A DNA stretch of 64,000 nt from Melanocharis versteri (GCA_013397845.1 VZTG01006037.1:1702435-1766434); one strand, 5' to 3'. Shown: positions 24,301 through 35,909, numbered from the stretch's first letter. Numbers and translations are program-made. The notes: a model not told the origin generated them from the sequence alone.

Positions 24301-26100
24301 AGAGCATTTGGTGCCTCATATCTCTGGCCAGCTTCTGACCATTTGAGAAATGGAGCGTGTCTCACCTGCCACAGACGGTGCTGGGAGGTTAATAATGGCA
24401 TTTCATGTCTGAAGCCCCGTGACAGAAAGCTGCCACGTAACACCACGCTTTATTCTACCCTAAAGCCAAAGTCTCCTCCACCCAAATAAATATGTATTTG
24501 TGTTGCCTGCCTCCCATTTTTAATCTACTAGCGATTCTTACCAGAAAGATAATAAATAAAAATCTCTGGCCACACAAATGTGCCAAGAGCTTGGCTAATC
24601 AGCAGGATTCTAGTCTGTCACTACAGATTTTGGCAGCCTTGTGTCAAGAAAATGAGGCAACCCCATTCCTGGGAACCAGCGCGATGGAAAGCGCTTCCAG
24701 CTGATTCGGATTGTTTATTCTAGGTGAAAGTTTGCAACATTTCCATTTGGTTTCACCATTGTGAGCTTTGCCAGGACTTTTTCCCAGGCAAATGAATGTT
24801 TTCTCATTTCTCTGCTTGATCTCCTATTTACAGGCTTAGTTGCTCCATTGCTTTTGTTACCCTGGAAGGTGTTTACTTGGTCAAGAATGGATTTCATCTT
24901 ACGAGACATGCAACACTTTCGTCTCCTGCTGACCTCAGTTAGACTGAAGGCCAGCATGAGCAAAGGATCTGTAGTCTTGAAGAAGGATAAATTATGCCAG
25001 AAGAAAAGCCAGAACCTGGGCAAGAATGCATTAAGCATTATTATTACATTTCTATGCAAGTATTTAACCTGTTAGTGCTTTCACGGAACAAGGAAATGCA
25101 TGGAAAATACTCCTTTCATGGTTCTACAGTGCAGATTAGCCTGGCCTGGGTCGTTAGCCAGTACCTGCAGCCTTGCAGAGCTTTGGCCTAAAGAAATAAG
25201 GTCAGGCCAGCCTTGTTAAGAGAAGTTGAGCCAACTATATACAGAGATTTCTCCCTCAGCTTGAGCCAGGCCTGCATAGGATCTGAAAGTGTACTTCCAG
25301 GAATATATTGGTCTGTTTTCAGCCTAAAACAACTGTTTCCTCATTCTCTTTGTTCCTCTCTGTCATTTCTTCTTTCTGCAGCAATATAACCAAGTTCCAC
25401 TTTGAAATGAATCACTGTTCTAATGCTCATTAAATTAAGGAACTGACCATTCTGGTAAGACTCATGCTGACTAATTGCAGGTGTTGGTTAAATTTCCCCA
25501 ATAAAACTTCTACAAAATCAAGACATTCCTAGCTGCCATTCAAATTCTGGGTATCTAAGGAGTTTAGAAGATCCAGTTAGGGTGATTTTCTAAAGGGGAA
25601 TCTCTCATTAAAATGTCCAAATCCATTGCAGCCTGTCTGAGAATTTGACCTTTTATTTCCAAATTCAGCAGGGTCATTCACTGGCCAGATCAATGACAGA
25701 TCTTCTGACCAGTTCACAGGCTGAGCCATGGTTTAGAATATCTGTGTCTCGTAGAAGGAAGCATTGCTGGCATTGCAATGAACAATTCATTCACATGGTC
25801 AGATCGAGATCTGTGCCCTCAATTAAAGAATCATGGTTAGGATGTAGATGCTGGAGCTGGGGCACTTCGATCAGACAACACGTAATCCCTAATAATCCAA
25901 GTGTCATTGAAAACTCAAATATCATCATCTGATCCCTGTGGCATTAATCATGACCCAGAAAGTTCTCCACTTTCCTTTTCCCTGTCGTGCTCACAGGGAA
26001 AATAATGGACTCAGAAATATCCCTTCTCCAGGACTACACACAGATTACTTGGGGGTGGTTTTGACAAAAGGTGGTCTTGTGTAAATCACAGTGTGAGTCT
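21301..26100. other. Unique non-coding DNA, nothing recognised
   Basis: I recognise no gene, RNA or repeat here. Open frames are all under 120 codons, and most have an equally open antisense partner, as at 24715-25059 minus and 24761-25075 plus. Base composition is mixed without a CpG-rich patch. Confidence 0.6.
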
Positions 26101-26153
26101 TCAGAGACAGTCTACGTGGAGCCCTAGTTTGATGCCACATTTCCTGTGGCAGC

Positions 26154-26180
26154 TGGATGTACAGGAACACTGTACATCCA
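26154..26180. repeat. Perfect 11-bp inverted repeat (hairpin)
   Basis: TGGATGTACAG (26154-26164), a five-base spacer GAACA, and CTGTACATCCA (26170-26180) form a perfect 11-bp stem. The right arm belongs to the 84-bp duplicated segment. The left arm is almost wholly outside it and is absent from the second copy. Confidence 0.95.
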
Positions 26181-26246
26181 CAACTACCTGCTCTTTCACA
26201 GTTGCATCAGCCTGAGCTCTCTGGCTGTTCAGAACATCTACCACAA
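26163..26246 (+). repeat. 84-bp duplicated segment, copy 1
   Basis: These 84 bases recur without a mismatch at 27659-27742 in the same orientation. The segment starts AGGAACACTGTACATCCACA and ends CAGAACATCTACCACAA. I do not recognise it as part of a known avian element. It may be a fragment of a dispersed repeat or the product of a recent local duplication. It is open in the minus-strand frame, which reads VVDVLNSQRAQADATVKEQ in its centre, but I recognise no protein. Confidence 0.95.
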
Positions 26247-27658
26247 TTGTGTTCCCCACCTGTGCAATGGGAGCAGTATTCTCTTCCTACAATGCTATTG
26301 CTTGCCCTGCATTGGAGAGAGGACATTGAGGAAACTCTGCCACTTCCTGAAAGTTTTCACAAAGTGTGTCACGGGAAGGCTTCAGTCTCCAGGTCCTGCC
26401 GTTTAATAATAAACCTGCTGTTTATTTTGTGGAGCTCGTTTCCTAGACAGAGTAGCAAGAAGATGTCATAAATACCTGTGTGCTGCACTCACCTTTCCCG
26501 TGGTACCCCGTGTCCCAGGCACCTGGCAAAGGCAGCCCAGCACCGTCAGCCCCACTGAGGCTGAAACCACGGCACTGCCCGTGCTGCAATGAGGCAGAGG
26601 CACATCCAGGCACTCCTGGCTTTCTAGCACCTGTGCCTCAACCACAAGGCCAAATTAGTACTGAAGGGACCTGTATTTTACTGTCCCCTTCTTCTGCATT
26701 AATTAAAACACATCGCTGCACACTTAAGCAATTTAAATGTTTTGGAACGAGTCTCAGGACAGCCAAGGGCGTTCAAAGTGAAGGGAAGGCTGGCAGCTTG
26801 CCCTCAGCTCGCTGGCTTGCCTGTCTATCACAGGCACACATCATGCATTACAAAACTGTGAGATCTCTGCAGACCCAATGACAATAATACAGTTTAGGGA
26901 AAAAGCTGAAGTCAGAAATCCCTGGTCTTCCTGAGGCTCCATCACATGGACTGGCTGACAGCACCTCTGCTGATCTTTTCTCAGTTCACACATTTTTCTT
27001 TACACCTCTCCTCTATGAAAAGCTGGTGGGAGCTGCTGCTGCAAGAGATAACACCAGCACCATGTTGTCTGATGGAAAGCCCTACTAGACCCAAGTTTAG
27101 GGTATATACCTCGCTCTTGACGACTTTTGGGGAGATAGTCAAGGCAAGAAAGAGGAAATTCATAGCACCTCAAACAAAATCCAAGACTGGCGAAGACCGT
27201 GTTTTGCCCTGGAGGTGATACTGAAGTTCAGGGTATATGTGAACCTTTCTCCAAAGGTCTGTTTGCCTTTCTGTCACCTATCGGTCAACGGCAGCAGGAG
27301 GCACCTCAGGTGACCTCCAGAGCAGCTTGTGCACTGTGGACTCCAGGCAGCAGACAGCTGACTACAGTCTAGAATGGAAATGAAGGACTAATTTGCCCAG
27401 GGACATTCCCTTTTGTATTTTAAAGTAATGCAAAATGTCTTTTCACTTTCAGCTCTGGATTTGAGGCCTAAGATGAAGAGTCACTGCCATTAGATCCACA
27501 TCATCACAATTGTAACATCAAAACAAGTGCTGTATTAAAAATAAACACAACAGGCATTCACTGACTTGATTAAAATGTATACATATGGGTGAGGTCATTT
27601 TAATAAATGCCTTATGCACAGACATCTGCATTTCTTACCATGGCCCTAGGCTTGGAGA

Positions 27659-27742
27659 AGGAACACTGTACATCCACAACTACCTGCTCTTTCACAGTTG
27701 CATCAGCCTGAGCTCTCTGGCTGTTCAGAACATCTACCACAA
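27659..27742 (+). repeat. 84-bp duplicated segment, copy 2
   Basis: Identical to 26163-26246. The flanks differ on both sides: copy 2 is preceded by CTTGGAGA and followed by CTGTCCTTATC, copy 1 by GGATGTAC and TTGTGTTCC. The minus-strand frame through copy 2 (27612-27812) is open for 66 codons and shares the central residues with copy 1. No known protein is recognised. Confidence 0.95.
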
Positions 27743-28100
27743 CTGTCCTTATCACATCCCCGTGCACTGACCTCCCCCTAACACTCACAAAGGCTACAAA
27801 AAACACAGCCACCGTTTACCACATTTGCTGGGCGTCTCTGATCTCCATCAGGCCACCATGTCAAGGGCCTCCATCTCCTCTGTGAATCTTTTGAAGACAC
27901 ATTCTGATGCTGTTTGGAAATAACTCATTGAACGTATTTCAATTGTCTTGTCTGTGGAGCCTGGAAAAGGCTCCACTAGTTAAGGGAAAGTCAACTGGAC
28001 TTTCCAGAATGACACGAAAAACTGCAAAGCCAGTAATGTCCATATTCACATGGATGAAAATCTTCTGTATGTCGCTGGAAAAAAAAAATATCCAGGGCTG

Positions 28101-30984
28101 AAAGCCCTGGCCTCATGTGCCTTCCTAGGTGACCCTGTGCTGAAGCTCCTGCACCTCCCACTATGATCTGCCAAGCCTCTCCAGCTCAGGTGAAACAGCA
28201 CCTTCTGCAGCAAGCCCCTAGAGCTGGCAGCAAAGCTGCCACCACAATGGCTTTCCTACATTTTAGGCACCTCCCCACTAGTGCCAGTTGCCTCAGGCTG
28301 CAGCTCCCAGCGCATCCAGGTCATGATCCAGAGATAGCCCAGCTGTGGGATAGGATGCAGGAGGGATGTCCCCAACTGGCTTTAGTCTCTTGGTCATAGG
28401 GCTGTAGATACCCCACCTGCAGAGTCCCTGCCTGACTCCAGAGCAACCCTGGGCCATCCCAGCTGTCACTGTGAGGGGACCAGTGCTTCCCAGTACTGCA
28501 GCAAGGGATGCAGCTGAGGGGGGGAAGGTTGTCCTCTGACTGAGGTGCCTGCTGCAACCCCAAAGAATCACTTTTGTGCTCGTTCTTACTGACGGTTTTT
28601 ATACTGCTGCCCAGAGGAAGCTTCAGCCTGCTCCCTCTTCCCTTCAGGCAGAAACAACCACTGCCTGCCACCAAAGAAGATCTCACCTTCCTGAAGAGGG
28701 AGGAGGGAGGGTTGTCTTTAATGTAATTTGGAGTCCAGTGGAGCTGTTTACTCACTTTATTTTCTTCCTGATGCCTTAGAGCTGGTTGGAAATGTCTGTG
28801 CTTGTGATCCTTCTGAATATGTTCAGCAACGCCCAGGAAAACAAAGCTCCCAATGGCTTTTGCAAAACTCTGAACCACTGGAGCATGGTGTGAGGGGACA
28901 AGAGGACCTGTGTGTCACCTTCTTGCAGAAGGTGTCACAGAAGTCCCAAACTACAGTACAGGAATTGCGTGCCTGCCCTGAGTGCTGGGGGAACGTTTCT
29001 GAGCATGATTCGTGTTGTAGCGATGGTGATGCTCCAGGGCAAGAGGAGCACAGCTGGGGACCCAGGGCAGCCTCCACCGCTGACGTGGTACGTGGGGACA
29101 CCAAATGTGTGCACAGGCAGAAAGCTCAGGGGCACCCACGGCACGTGAAGGGGCCGTGTGACAAAGCCAGGGGTGCAGCGTGGGTGCTGGAAAGTGGGGC
29201 ACAGCACCCCCAGCTCTGCCAGCAGCACTGCTCTTCCCACCCAGCCGTGGGATGTGGGTGACAACCAACAGCCTGGGCCAGACCCTGCCTGACTTCCCTC
29301 CCCTGATTCCCCTCCCCTGATTCCCACACTGCTTGCACCAACAGATCTTGTCCTAAAAAGTTTATCCAAATCCTATTTGCACGCTGGTCCTCCAGACGCA
29401 GGCTCACCTTCTCTGCAGGATACCCCTTCTTGGAGGCTTTTTACTGGTCTCTGCTATGGGATGAGCCGTAAATTAGCCTGAGAACAGCTTGCTTTGCTGT
29501 TCCTGTGTATTTTCAACCTCAGTTCCATTTTAATATATGATAATATAGACGGTACTGTCCCCAGCCAGGATCCAGAAGGAGTGAGATGATTAAAAATAAT
29601 TCATCTTACACTGAATTAAACAACTGAGAGCCTCAGGAATGGTCCCATTTGAGTTTGGTACAAATCACGGGTGACAATCTGGGTCAGTTTTTATTGGACC
29701 TGCACCTTTTTGCCAGCCCTAAATCTGCCAGCCATCACATAGGTTTAATGAGAAGGGACAACAAAGAGGCAAAAAAGGTCAATCTGTATTCAAGAAGGAG
29801 ATGGAAGGAGCAGGGTAGACAGGGCAGGGGAAGGTGGCGTGTCCTGGCAGACATACAGAGGTGATGTTTCCCCAGGAGAGGGACAGACAGCAATGCCCTG
29901 GGTTCTTTGGAAAGCAAACAGGCTGCACCTGGAGCCCATTCTGCTATTTGCTGAGACTCAGCAGCCTGGACCACTTGTGGTTTCCTCTCTGAGTCTTGCC
30001 TCTGCCCACAGTGACACACAGAAACTGAGGGAATGGAGATGAGACATGCCTGGCGCTTTCTGACCGGCCGAGGCACTGGGGGCACAGGGCTGTTCTGCCC
30101 ACCCTTCCACTGGGAAAGGGGCAGCAGGTTCCCCTTCCAGCCACCTCTGCTGAGCCACAAAACCCTCTGTGCATGCCATCCCCTTGTCAGGAGGTCTGTG
30201 TGCTGCATTCCCCTACCTCGGATTGAACCACCCCACTTCCCCCTCCCGGAAATAACACGAGCAAGAGTGAGAATGACTCATCTGTGCATATGAAGACATG
30301 TATATGCACACACACGAACATATCTTATATGTTGAGAGCCTGGGGCAAAAATTGCACCCAGCTTTTGAGCTCCCTGGTTCACATGGTTCTGTGAGGTTTA
30401 GTGAAAAAAAACCAAAACCAACCAAACAGTAAAAAAAAAAAATCAGAACAGTGCCAAAATAATAAAGAATTAGGAAAATTTAAAATCAAACTCTGTTACC
30501 ATGTCTCTAGCTTAAAAGAAGGCCTTCCTTCTAGTGTCTGTGCATGCATTTTGTCCCCCCGGTCTCAAACCAGCATGACTGTTTTGTGAGTGGTGGGCTG
30601 GCTTGCTCTGCTTCAAATCCAGCTGTGCCACATAAATCCCAATCACTGCTATTTGCCTAGGAATTGGATAGATGGTTTCTTCCCCTGTCTTTGTAAACAG
30701 CTCCTTTGACATGGTTCCTGGCCAGTGATGCTGATAATGGGCACTACACACATGCCTGTGGCTCACTTTGAGGCACAGTGAAGACAGTCAGGTGACATTT
30801 GCCCAGATTATTCCTGAATTCAGCTTTATAAACTCTTCCTCTTCCATAAAAGTCCCTGGAATGGTGCAACATCCCAAGAAGGGCTTGTGAAGCTTTGTAG
30901 CTGTGTCTGGTGTTTCCTTGTCCCATTTTCCACTGGGTTGCATGGAATTCAGTGTTGAATGAGTGCACCACGGACATGGAGGCC
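28101..30984. other. Non-coding DNA, no gene seen
   Basis: Two long open frames overlap on opposite strands, 28321-28878 minus (185 codons) and 28728-29261 plus (177 codons). Neither has recognisable domains, and the overlap suggests GC-rich chance frames. Two copies of a 13-14 bp unit TTCCC(C)TCCCCTGA sit in tandem at 29294-29320. An A-rich tract with CCAAAACCAA units lies at 30403-30442. A (CA)-rich, AT-rich patch surrounds 30295-30330. Confidence 0.55.
30403..30442 (+). repeat. A-rich tract with CCAAAACCAACC units
   Basis: Adenine runs of 8 and 12 bracket CCAAAACCAACCAAAC. It is simple sequence, possibly a decayed poly(A) tail. Confidence 0.85.
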
Positions 30985-31120
30985 TAGAATCATAGAACCA
31001 ATTAGGTTGGCAAAGGCTTTCGTCTAAGATCATCAAACCCAACCATAAGGCCAGCAGTGCTAAGCCCCCTGCTAAACCATGGTCCTAAGTGCCAAAACTA
31101 CACATCTTTTAAACACCTTT
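30985..31120 (-). mobile_element. CR1 LINE, 3'-end fragment (avian type)
   Basis: The segment starts TAGAATCATAGAACCAATTA, the reverse complement of the octamer-like CR1 tail (ATTCTATG units). It continues AGGTTGGCAAAGGCTTT, TAAGATCATCAAACCCAACC, then CTAAACCATGGTCCTAAGTG and CACATCTTTTAAACACC. These are in order and close to the familiar reverse-complemented 3' end of chicken and other bird CR1 (GGTTGGAAAAGACC, TAAGATCATCGAGTCCAACC, CTAAACCATGTCCCAAAGTG). Only the terminal 136 bases are present, the usual 5'-truncated state of CR1 copies. There is no intact reading frame. This element is the main evidence that the host is a bird. Confidence 0.9.
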
Positions 31121-32182
31121 TAGTTCCCTGTGCCAACCATGGCCAAGCACATCTGAAGCTACAGATCCCCATCACAGCTGAGGCCATGCGCAGTTCCTAC
31201 TTGCAAGGCAGCAGAGTTGGACCCTTGGCCACCAAAGCACAGCAGTCAACATCAGCATCCTGTGGTGGGGAGTTCAGCTCTGCTGCCAGCCCTCCTCTCT
31301 GCCTTGGCATGTGGGACTGTTACTGCTCCAGGCCTCTCTCAGCCAGCAGAGCCAAATGTGACAAGAGGATGGGTCTTGAAAAAAGGAAAACGTTTTCATT
31401 CTCCCACCAGAAAAGGTGAGCTGGTAAATGGGTCTTGCTGCCCAGGGGTTTTGCAGCAGGGAAGAGAAATCAGTCATTCACCACAGTGTTGTTGTGATGG
31501 GCTGTGACAAACATCCTGAGGCAGCTGTGTCTGGTCACAGAGTCATCAGATGGCATAGCCCAGGAAGAGCAGCTGCTCCCTTTTGTTGGGTCAGAGACCC
31601 TTCTCCACAGCAGCCCCCTCAGTGACCATTCGTGCCCTGGCAGTGTGACATGATGCATTTCATCAGCTATTGGGAGGATGTTAAGCTCAGTGACACCCAT
31701 TCCAGCCAAGCTACATAGTTTAATAAAGAGCACATAATCACAGACATCAGCTGCAGAGGATTAAGGTTGCCTTCCCCCTCCAGTGTATTTTACCTAGGTC
31801 TCTTTTGCTACATTTTCTCTGCATCCTCAGCCTTTCCTCCTCAGGACTGCTCTTGCTGGTTCTTTCACGGAGAGCGGAGTGAGTGTGTGAATGGTACAAC
31901 TGCAGAGGAAGGAAGTGGTGTTGCTGATTCAATAGAGTGTGCTTTTCCTTCTGAGTCAGTACAGAACAACTGTCTCACTGTGCTCAGAACATATTAGAAC
32001 AAGAAGTCTGCCTCTGGTGTGTGTGGGCTTGTGTTTTAATCTCTCTGACCCAGAACATGGAAAGGTTGCACAGAAGGGATTTTAATTATCTTGAAAGTTA
32101 CTAAAGTCCAATTAAAAGTGTAGAGTCATCACAGCAGGCCACCCATCCACTGTATCACTCTGTGGGCCTGTTGCTGTGATAT

Positions 32183-32269
32183 ATCCAAAAATCACAGGGC
32201 ATGAACCTGCTTCTAGAAAACAAAATGTGTCAAGAGACAGTGTTGTTAAATGCCGTGACATTTTTGGAT
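32183..32269. repeat. Imperfect inverted repeat, possible hairpin
   Basis: ATCCAAAAATCACAGGGCAT (32183-32202) and ATGCCGTGACATTTTTGGAT (32250-32269) are complementary at 17 of 20 positions, with a 47-base centre. They could form a long stem-loop. They may be ends of a decayed inverted-repeat transposon or, less likely, a structured RNA. I recognise neither. Confidence 0.6.
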
Positions 32270-34346
32270 CATACAAGATCCTGCCCAGAACTGCAGCTGG
32301 ACCCCATGAAGACTCATCCAAGAGACAGCAAGTCAGAGGCAGCTGGGAGGATGAGGAGAAAATGTGAAGGACAAGGATATAAAGTTATAAAACTAAATTT
32401 CCAGAATTTTCTGCAGTAAGTAGATCAGAGGTAGGAAGCCTGCAAGAAAATCTAAGGTTTGCTGGACCACTCAAGACAAATACTGAAGAAATGGAAATTA
32501 CACAACAACTAAATTACAAGTTCAATTCAGACTTCATCCCTCAGGCTGTGATACCTGGTTCTAACAAGAAGATATGATTTGCTGGTACTGTGAAAACTAA
32601 AAGAAGTTTAACAACTCCAGCTTGGGAGAAAAAGTCACAGCGATCATACCCATGCAGAGGATCCAGTGGAAGCTTTTGAGTGAAGGAGCTAAGACACTTT
32701 AAAGAATTGCAGAGATGCATTCAAATCAGTTCCTGTGTCGTGGGTTGGAAAATAGCAAATGGTTTGATTAATATTTTTGTTTACGATACTATTTAAAACA
32801 TGAAGCAGCCTCCAAATTCAAAGTTTCATGCACATTTCTCACAGGCCCAGGCTGGAGGAAATGCGGGTAGTGTCTTCTTTCATGATACTTTCTATTAAGC
32901 TCATTTCACCTCAAAGGTTTGGGTGAGTCTGAGCCCTAAACCAAAAGCAAAACTCAAGCAGGCATAAAGGTAAGGCAATGGAAAGTGATTGCCCAAGCCA
33001 CTGTGAACTGAAACCGCCGTGTTATGCACAGTGCAGGTGTCAAAAACACATTGAGCTTACATTGCAGCATCCTGGAGCAGCAAAGGACTCTGGCTTCCAG
33101 CTATGAAGTTCTCATGAGCAGAGCTGGCTTCTCCATAAACTGGTGGAAGCTGCCCATGCACCACAAGTGATGGTCACAGAACCTGATCCCAGCTGCTGGA
33201 TGACCACCAGGGATGTCAGTGCCCTGTATGTGCAACGGTGAGGGGTGTTTAATTCTCTCCTGTGCTCTCCCAGCAGCCTGCTCTTCACGTTATTGTGGTG
33301 TTTTTCAATTGGGCAACAAAAAATCCCTCACGTATGGCTTTGTTTTTGTTACTCCTGGGCAGTGGGTGAGACACAACAGGGATTTTCTTGGGACAGACTT
33401 CGGCTCAGTGGCCAGTTCTTGATTTCAGGGTAGGAAACAAGGGCTGAAGGATCCCACTGCCATGGATTGGCTGCCTGGTAGAGCTCGGTCTCTCTTGAGT
33501 ACATCTCAAACTCTTATTGTAGAGAGCTCTTTTGTGCTAGGGTAAAGAAATTACCAATCTGAGTTTCATGCTGCTTTAAAATAGTCTAGGCCAAGGTTGT
33601 CTCAAAAAAATATCTCAAGGATACAGCTGTAGGCTTCAAACCTGATTCAATAGCTTGCTGTCTTTCTGTAAAGTGCTTTTGGTGCTCTGCAGGAACAATG
33701 TGGTGCGTGGAATTAAGTACAACTCTTTGGCAAATATAAATTAAGCTTCAGATGAAATACACTGTTCCCGAGGCTTTCTTAAAATGGAGCAAGGTGGTCC
33801 TAGACTTGAAACACATTATATTTATACTCTTCCCTTCCCATTCCTTACTCCCCACCAAACTCTCCTCACTTGTTCTGCTCTTAAATCACATTTTGAAACA
33901 GCAGCCTATGTGTGTGCACAGACACACGAACACGGAGGCAGAGCCCTCAGGAGAGCTGTTCTATAGCAGCACTTCGTATGGTTTCATGATATGAATGTGC
34001 TGCTCTGTGTGCTGCTGCCCGCAGGCTGCGGCAGGAGCCCTGCAGGTCTGGGATCCAGCCCGGCCAAAAGTCATATCGAAACAGGTGAAATTGCGAAAAG
34101 AGAAAGCTGACCACAGCTGCTCCTCTGTGCTGCTGACAGCCATCATCTGGGCAGTCTCGGTGCCCCAGCGCTGCAGCTGCCCAAAACCTTGTCTTCACAG
34201 GGAGGTCCCCCAGGTGAGGTGTATTTCAACCCAAAATCTGATGGCTATCCTTTCACTGGCTAAAAAAAGCCAGTGCACTGGAAGCAGCATAAACATCCCC
34301 CAGACAACAGGCGTTTTCTGGATGCTGGTTGAATAAATCCATGAGA

Positions 34347-34420
34347 GGAAAGAAGGAAGGAAGGAAGGAAGGAAGGAAGGAAGGAAGACACAGAGAGAGA
34401 CAGGGAGAGAGAGAGAGAGG
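34347..34420 (+). repeat. (GGAA)n and (GA)n compound microsatellite
   Basis: About ten GGAA units (34347-34387, one irregular) are followed by a GA-rich tract to 34420. The whole is purine-only apart from four cytosines. GGAA is the core recognised by ETS-family factors, but no function is implied by the repeat alone. Confidence 0.97.
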
Positions 34421-34817
34421 TGGCTCTGCATCCTCCCTGCCCACATGATACCGTACCAGACAGCAAATATGCCTTTACCCACAGGAACAGCTCTGCCATC
34501 CAAAAATCCACTGCAGGAAGTTAGGCAGACAGGAAGATGCAGAACTTCCGGGTGGATGGAGGTCCAAGACCGAGCCCGGGGCTGGAGTAAGATGAGCACG
34601 TTGGGAGTGAGGGAACTGTCCAGCAGGACACAGTGGAGGAATTGTCCAAGGATGGGGACGGAGGAAGATAAACTGCTCTGGCAGTCTGACAAGCACCCTG
34701 CTTCCAGCAAGTTACGGTAAAAGCATTTCAGGGCTCCAAAGAGCCCCCCAGCAGCTGCTTCTGTCAGTGTCCCAGGTTCAGCAGGTCTCTGGAATGCATT
34801 TCTCACCCACATTCAAG

Positions 34818-35115
34818 AGAGTTTGGCTTGTTTAGTCTAGCAAAACTAAGGAGGAGAGGGCATAGCTTTGTTGTCTGTAAATACACCAGAGGCTGGGGTG
34901 GGGGAAGACCTATTCAAGCTAAAAGATCCTGTTGGCATGAAAACAAATGAGGGATCAGTTGCTGGATGAGAATATTTGGGATAAAAATTAGGAGGTTTCT
35001 AGCTGGCAAGGAGTTTGACAACAGCTTCCTGCAAGGAGAGGGGCCTCTGGGGAATGGCAGTATTTTGAGGATGAAGCTTGAGTAATTTTTGGAGGGGATA
35101 GTAAAATGTTGGATG
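34818..35115 (+). mobile_element. Ancient CR1/L3-like LINE, 3'-end relic
   Basis: Blocks in order are AGAGTTTGGCTTGTTTAGTC, AGCAAAACTAAGGAGGAGAG, GGCATAGCTTTGTTGTCTGT, AAATACACCAGAGG, then AAGCTAAAAGATCCTGTTGG, CATGAAAACAAATGAGGGAT, ATAAAAATTAGGAGGTTTCT, GTTTGACAACAGCTTCCTGC and TTTTTGGAGGGGATAGTAAA. This closely follows the old amniote CR1/L3 3' region (TTTAGCCTAACAAAACGAAG, CTATAAATACATCAGAGG, GAAATTAGGAGGTTTCTAAC, TTTATGGAGGGGATGGTATG). It is collinear over nearly 300 bases with no gross break, so I rate it well supported. The reading frame is interrupted. Confidence 0.75.
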
Positions 35116-35909
35116 AGCAGAGGACTGGGAAGTCTTTTATAGCTGGAATAGGGGCAGAGAAAATGGCACGAGAAATAGAAAAGCAAGAACTGGAACTGAG
35201 CTCTGTGGAGGAGGCTCACAGAGAACAGAGAAGAAAGCATTTCCAGATGGGCAATGGATAAGCCTCATTGAAAAGGACAAAAGAGGCCAAGAGCTTTTGG
35301 AAGCATAGGTGAAACATCTCTCACCTTGTCAACAATGTCTGGAGAGTTGTCTCTCCAGTGAAGTGGTCTGTATTTATACATGCACTACCTGCCTGGAAGG
35401 CAGTGCTGGCTTGTAAGCAGATAAAATAAAAATCAGAGCATCCAAGGCATTTCTGTCTTCTAATTACTGCTGTTTGGAACATCAGAGATGTTCCTTCTAG
35501 GTGAATCCAAAGGATTTCCATCAACTCTGAAACACAGAAGGAAGATTAAGGAAAATCAGTCTGCAAAAGAATATCTGATGACTTTCAGCTGGGGCTTGCC
35601 TCTCTGTACCCATCTAGTTATAAGCATAAAATCCTCTGCTGAGGAGAAAACTGTGGGTCATGGAGAGCTCTGTGCATGTGGGAGCAGGGAGTTTTTTCAG
35701 TGGGTTATATGCACCCCTCCATACCCAGCCTTATCATCACGTCTGAGCCATGGCCTTGGAATAGGAAATAAAAACATCCGCTCCAGGAAACACACCATGT
35801 CCAGGAGAAGGGTCCCAGATGGCAATGCCTCTTCTATATCTCAATGGAACCATCTCCTTTATGGCAAAGAGAGAGTCCTCTGGTGGAAAGATATTTGAGG
35901 GGAAACCAA

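Larger units (their letters stand above)
26101..28100. other. Non-coding DNA with an 84-bp duplicate pair
   Basis: No gene is seen. The feature of note is the pair of identical segments at 26163-26246 and 27659-27742, 1,496 bp apart start to start. The intervening DNA does not look repeated. Open frames across each copy (26146-26406 plus, 26157-26471 plus, 27585-27770 plus, 27612-27812 minus) arise from the copies and their flanks. Confidence 0.6.
31121..34817. other. Non-coding DNA, no gene seen
   Basis: No coding exon is recognisable. The stretch 32400-33050 is AT-rich and nearly devoid of open frames. It holds a possible hairpin (32183-32269) and a GGAA/GA microsatellite (34347-34420). 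The minus-strand frames at 34195-34812 and 34260-34511 contain PSFL repeats that are read-outs of that microsatellite, not protein signal. Confidence 0.6.

Noticed and set aside
28321..29261. Pair of overlapping opposite-strand frames of 185 and 177 codons
   Set aside because: Mutual overlap and lack of domains point to stop-poor DNA, not to genes.
32736..32748. TGTCGTGGGTTGG, like the start of some songbird retroviral LTRs
   Set aside because: Only about a dozen bases match. No LTR body, primer-binding site, paired LTR or target-site duplication follows.
34195..34812. 205-codon minus-strand frame with PSFL repeats
   Set aside because: The repeat comes from the GGAA microsatellite, and the rest has no domain. 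Alternative minus frames across it are open too.
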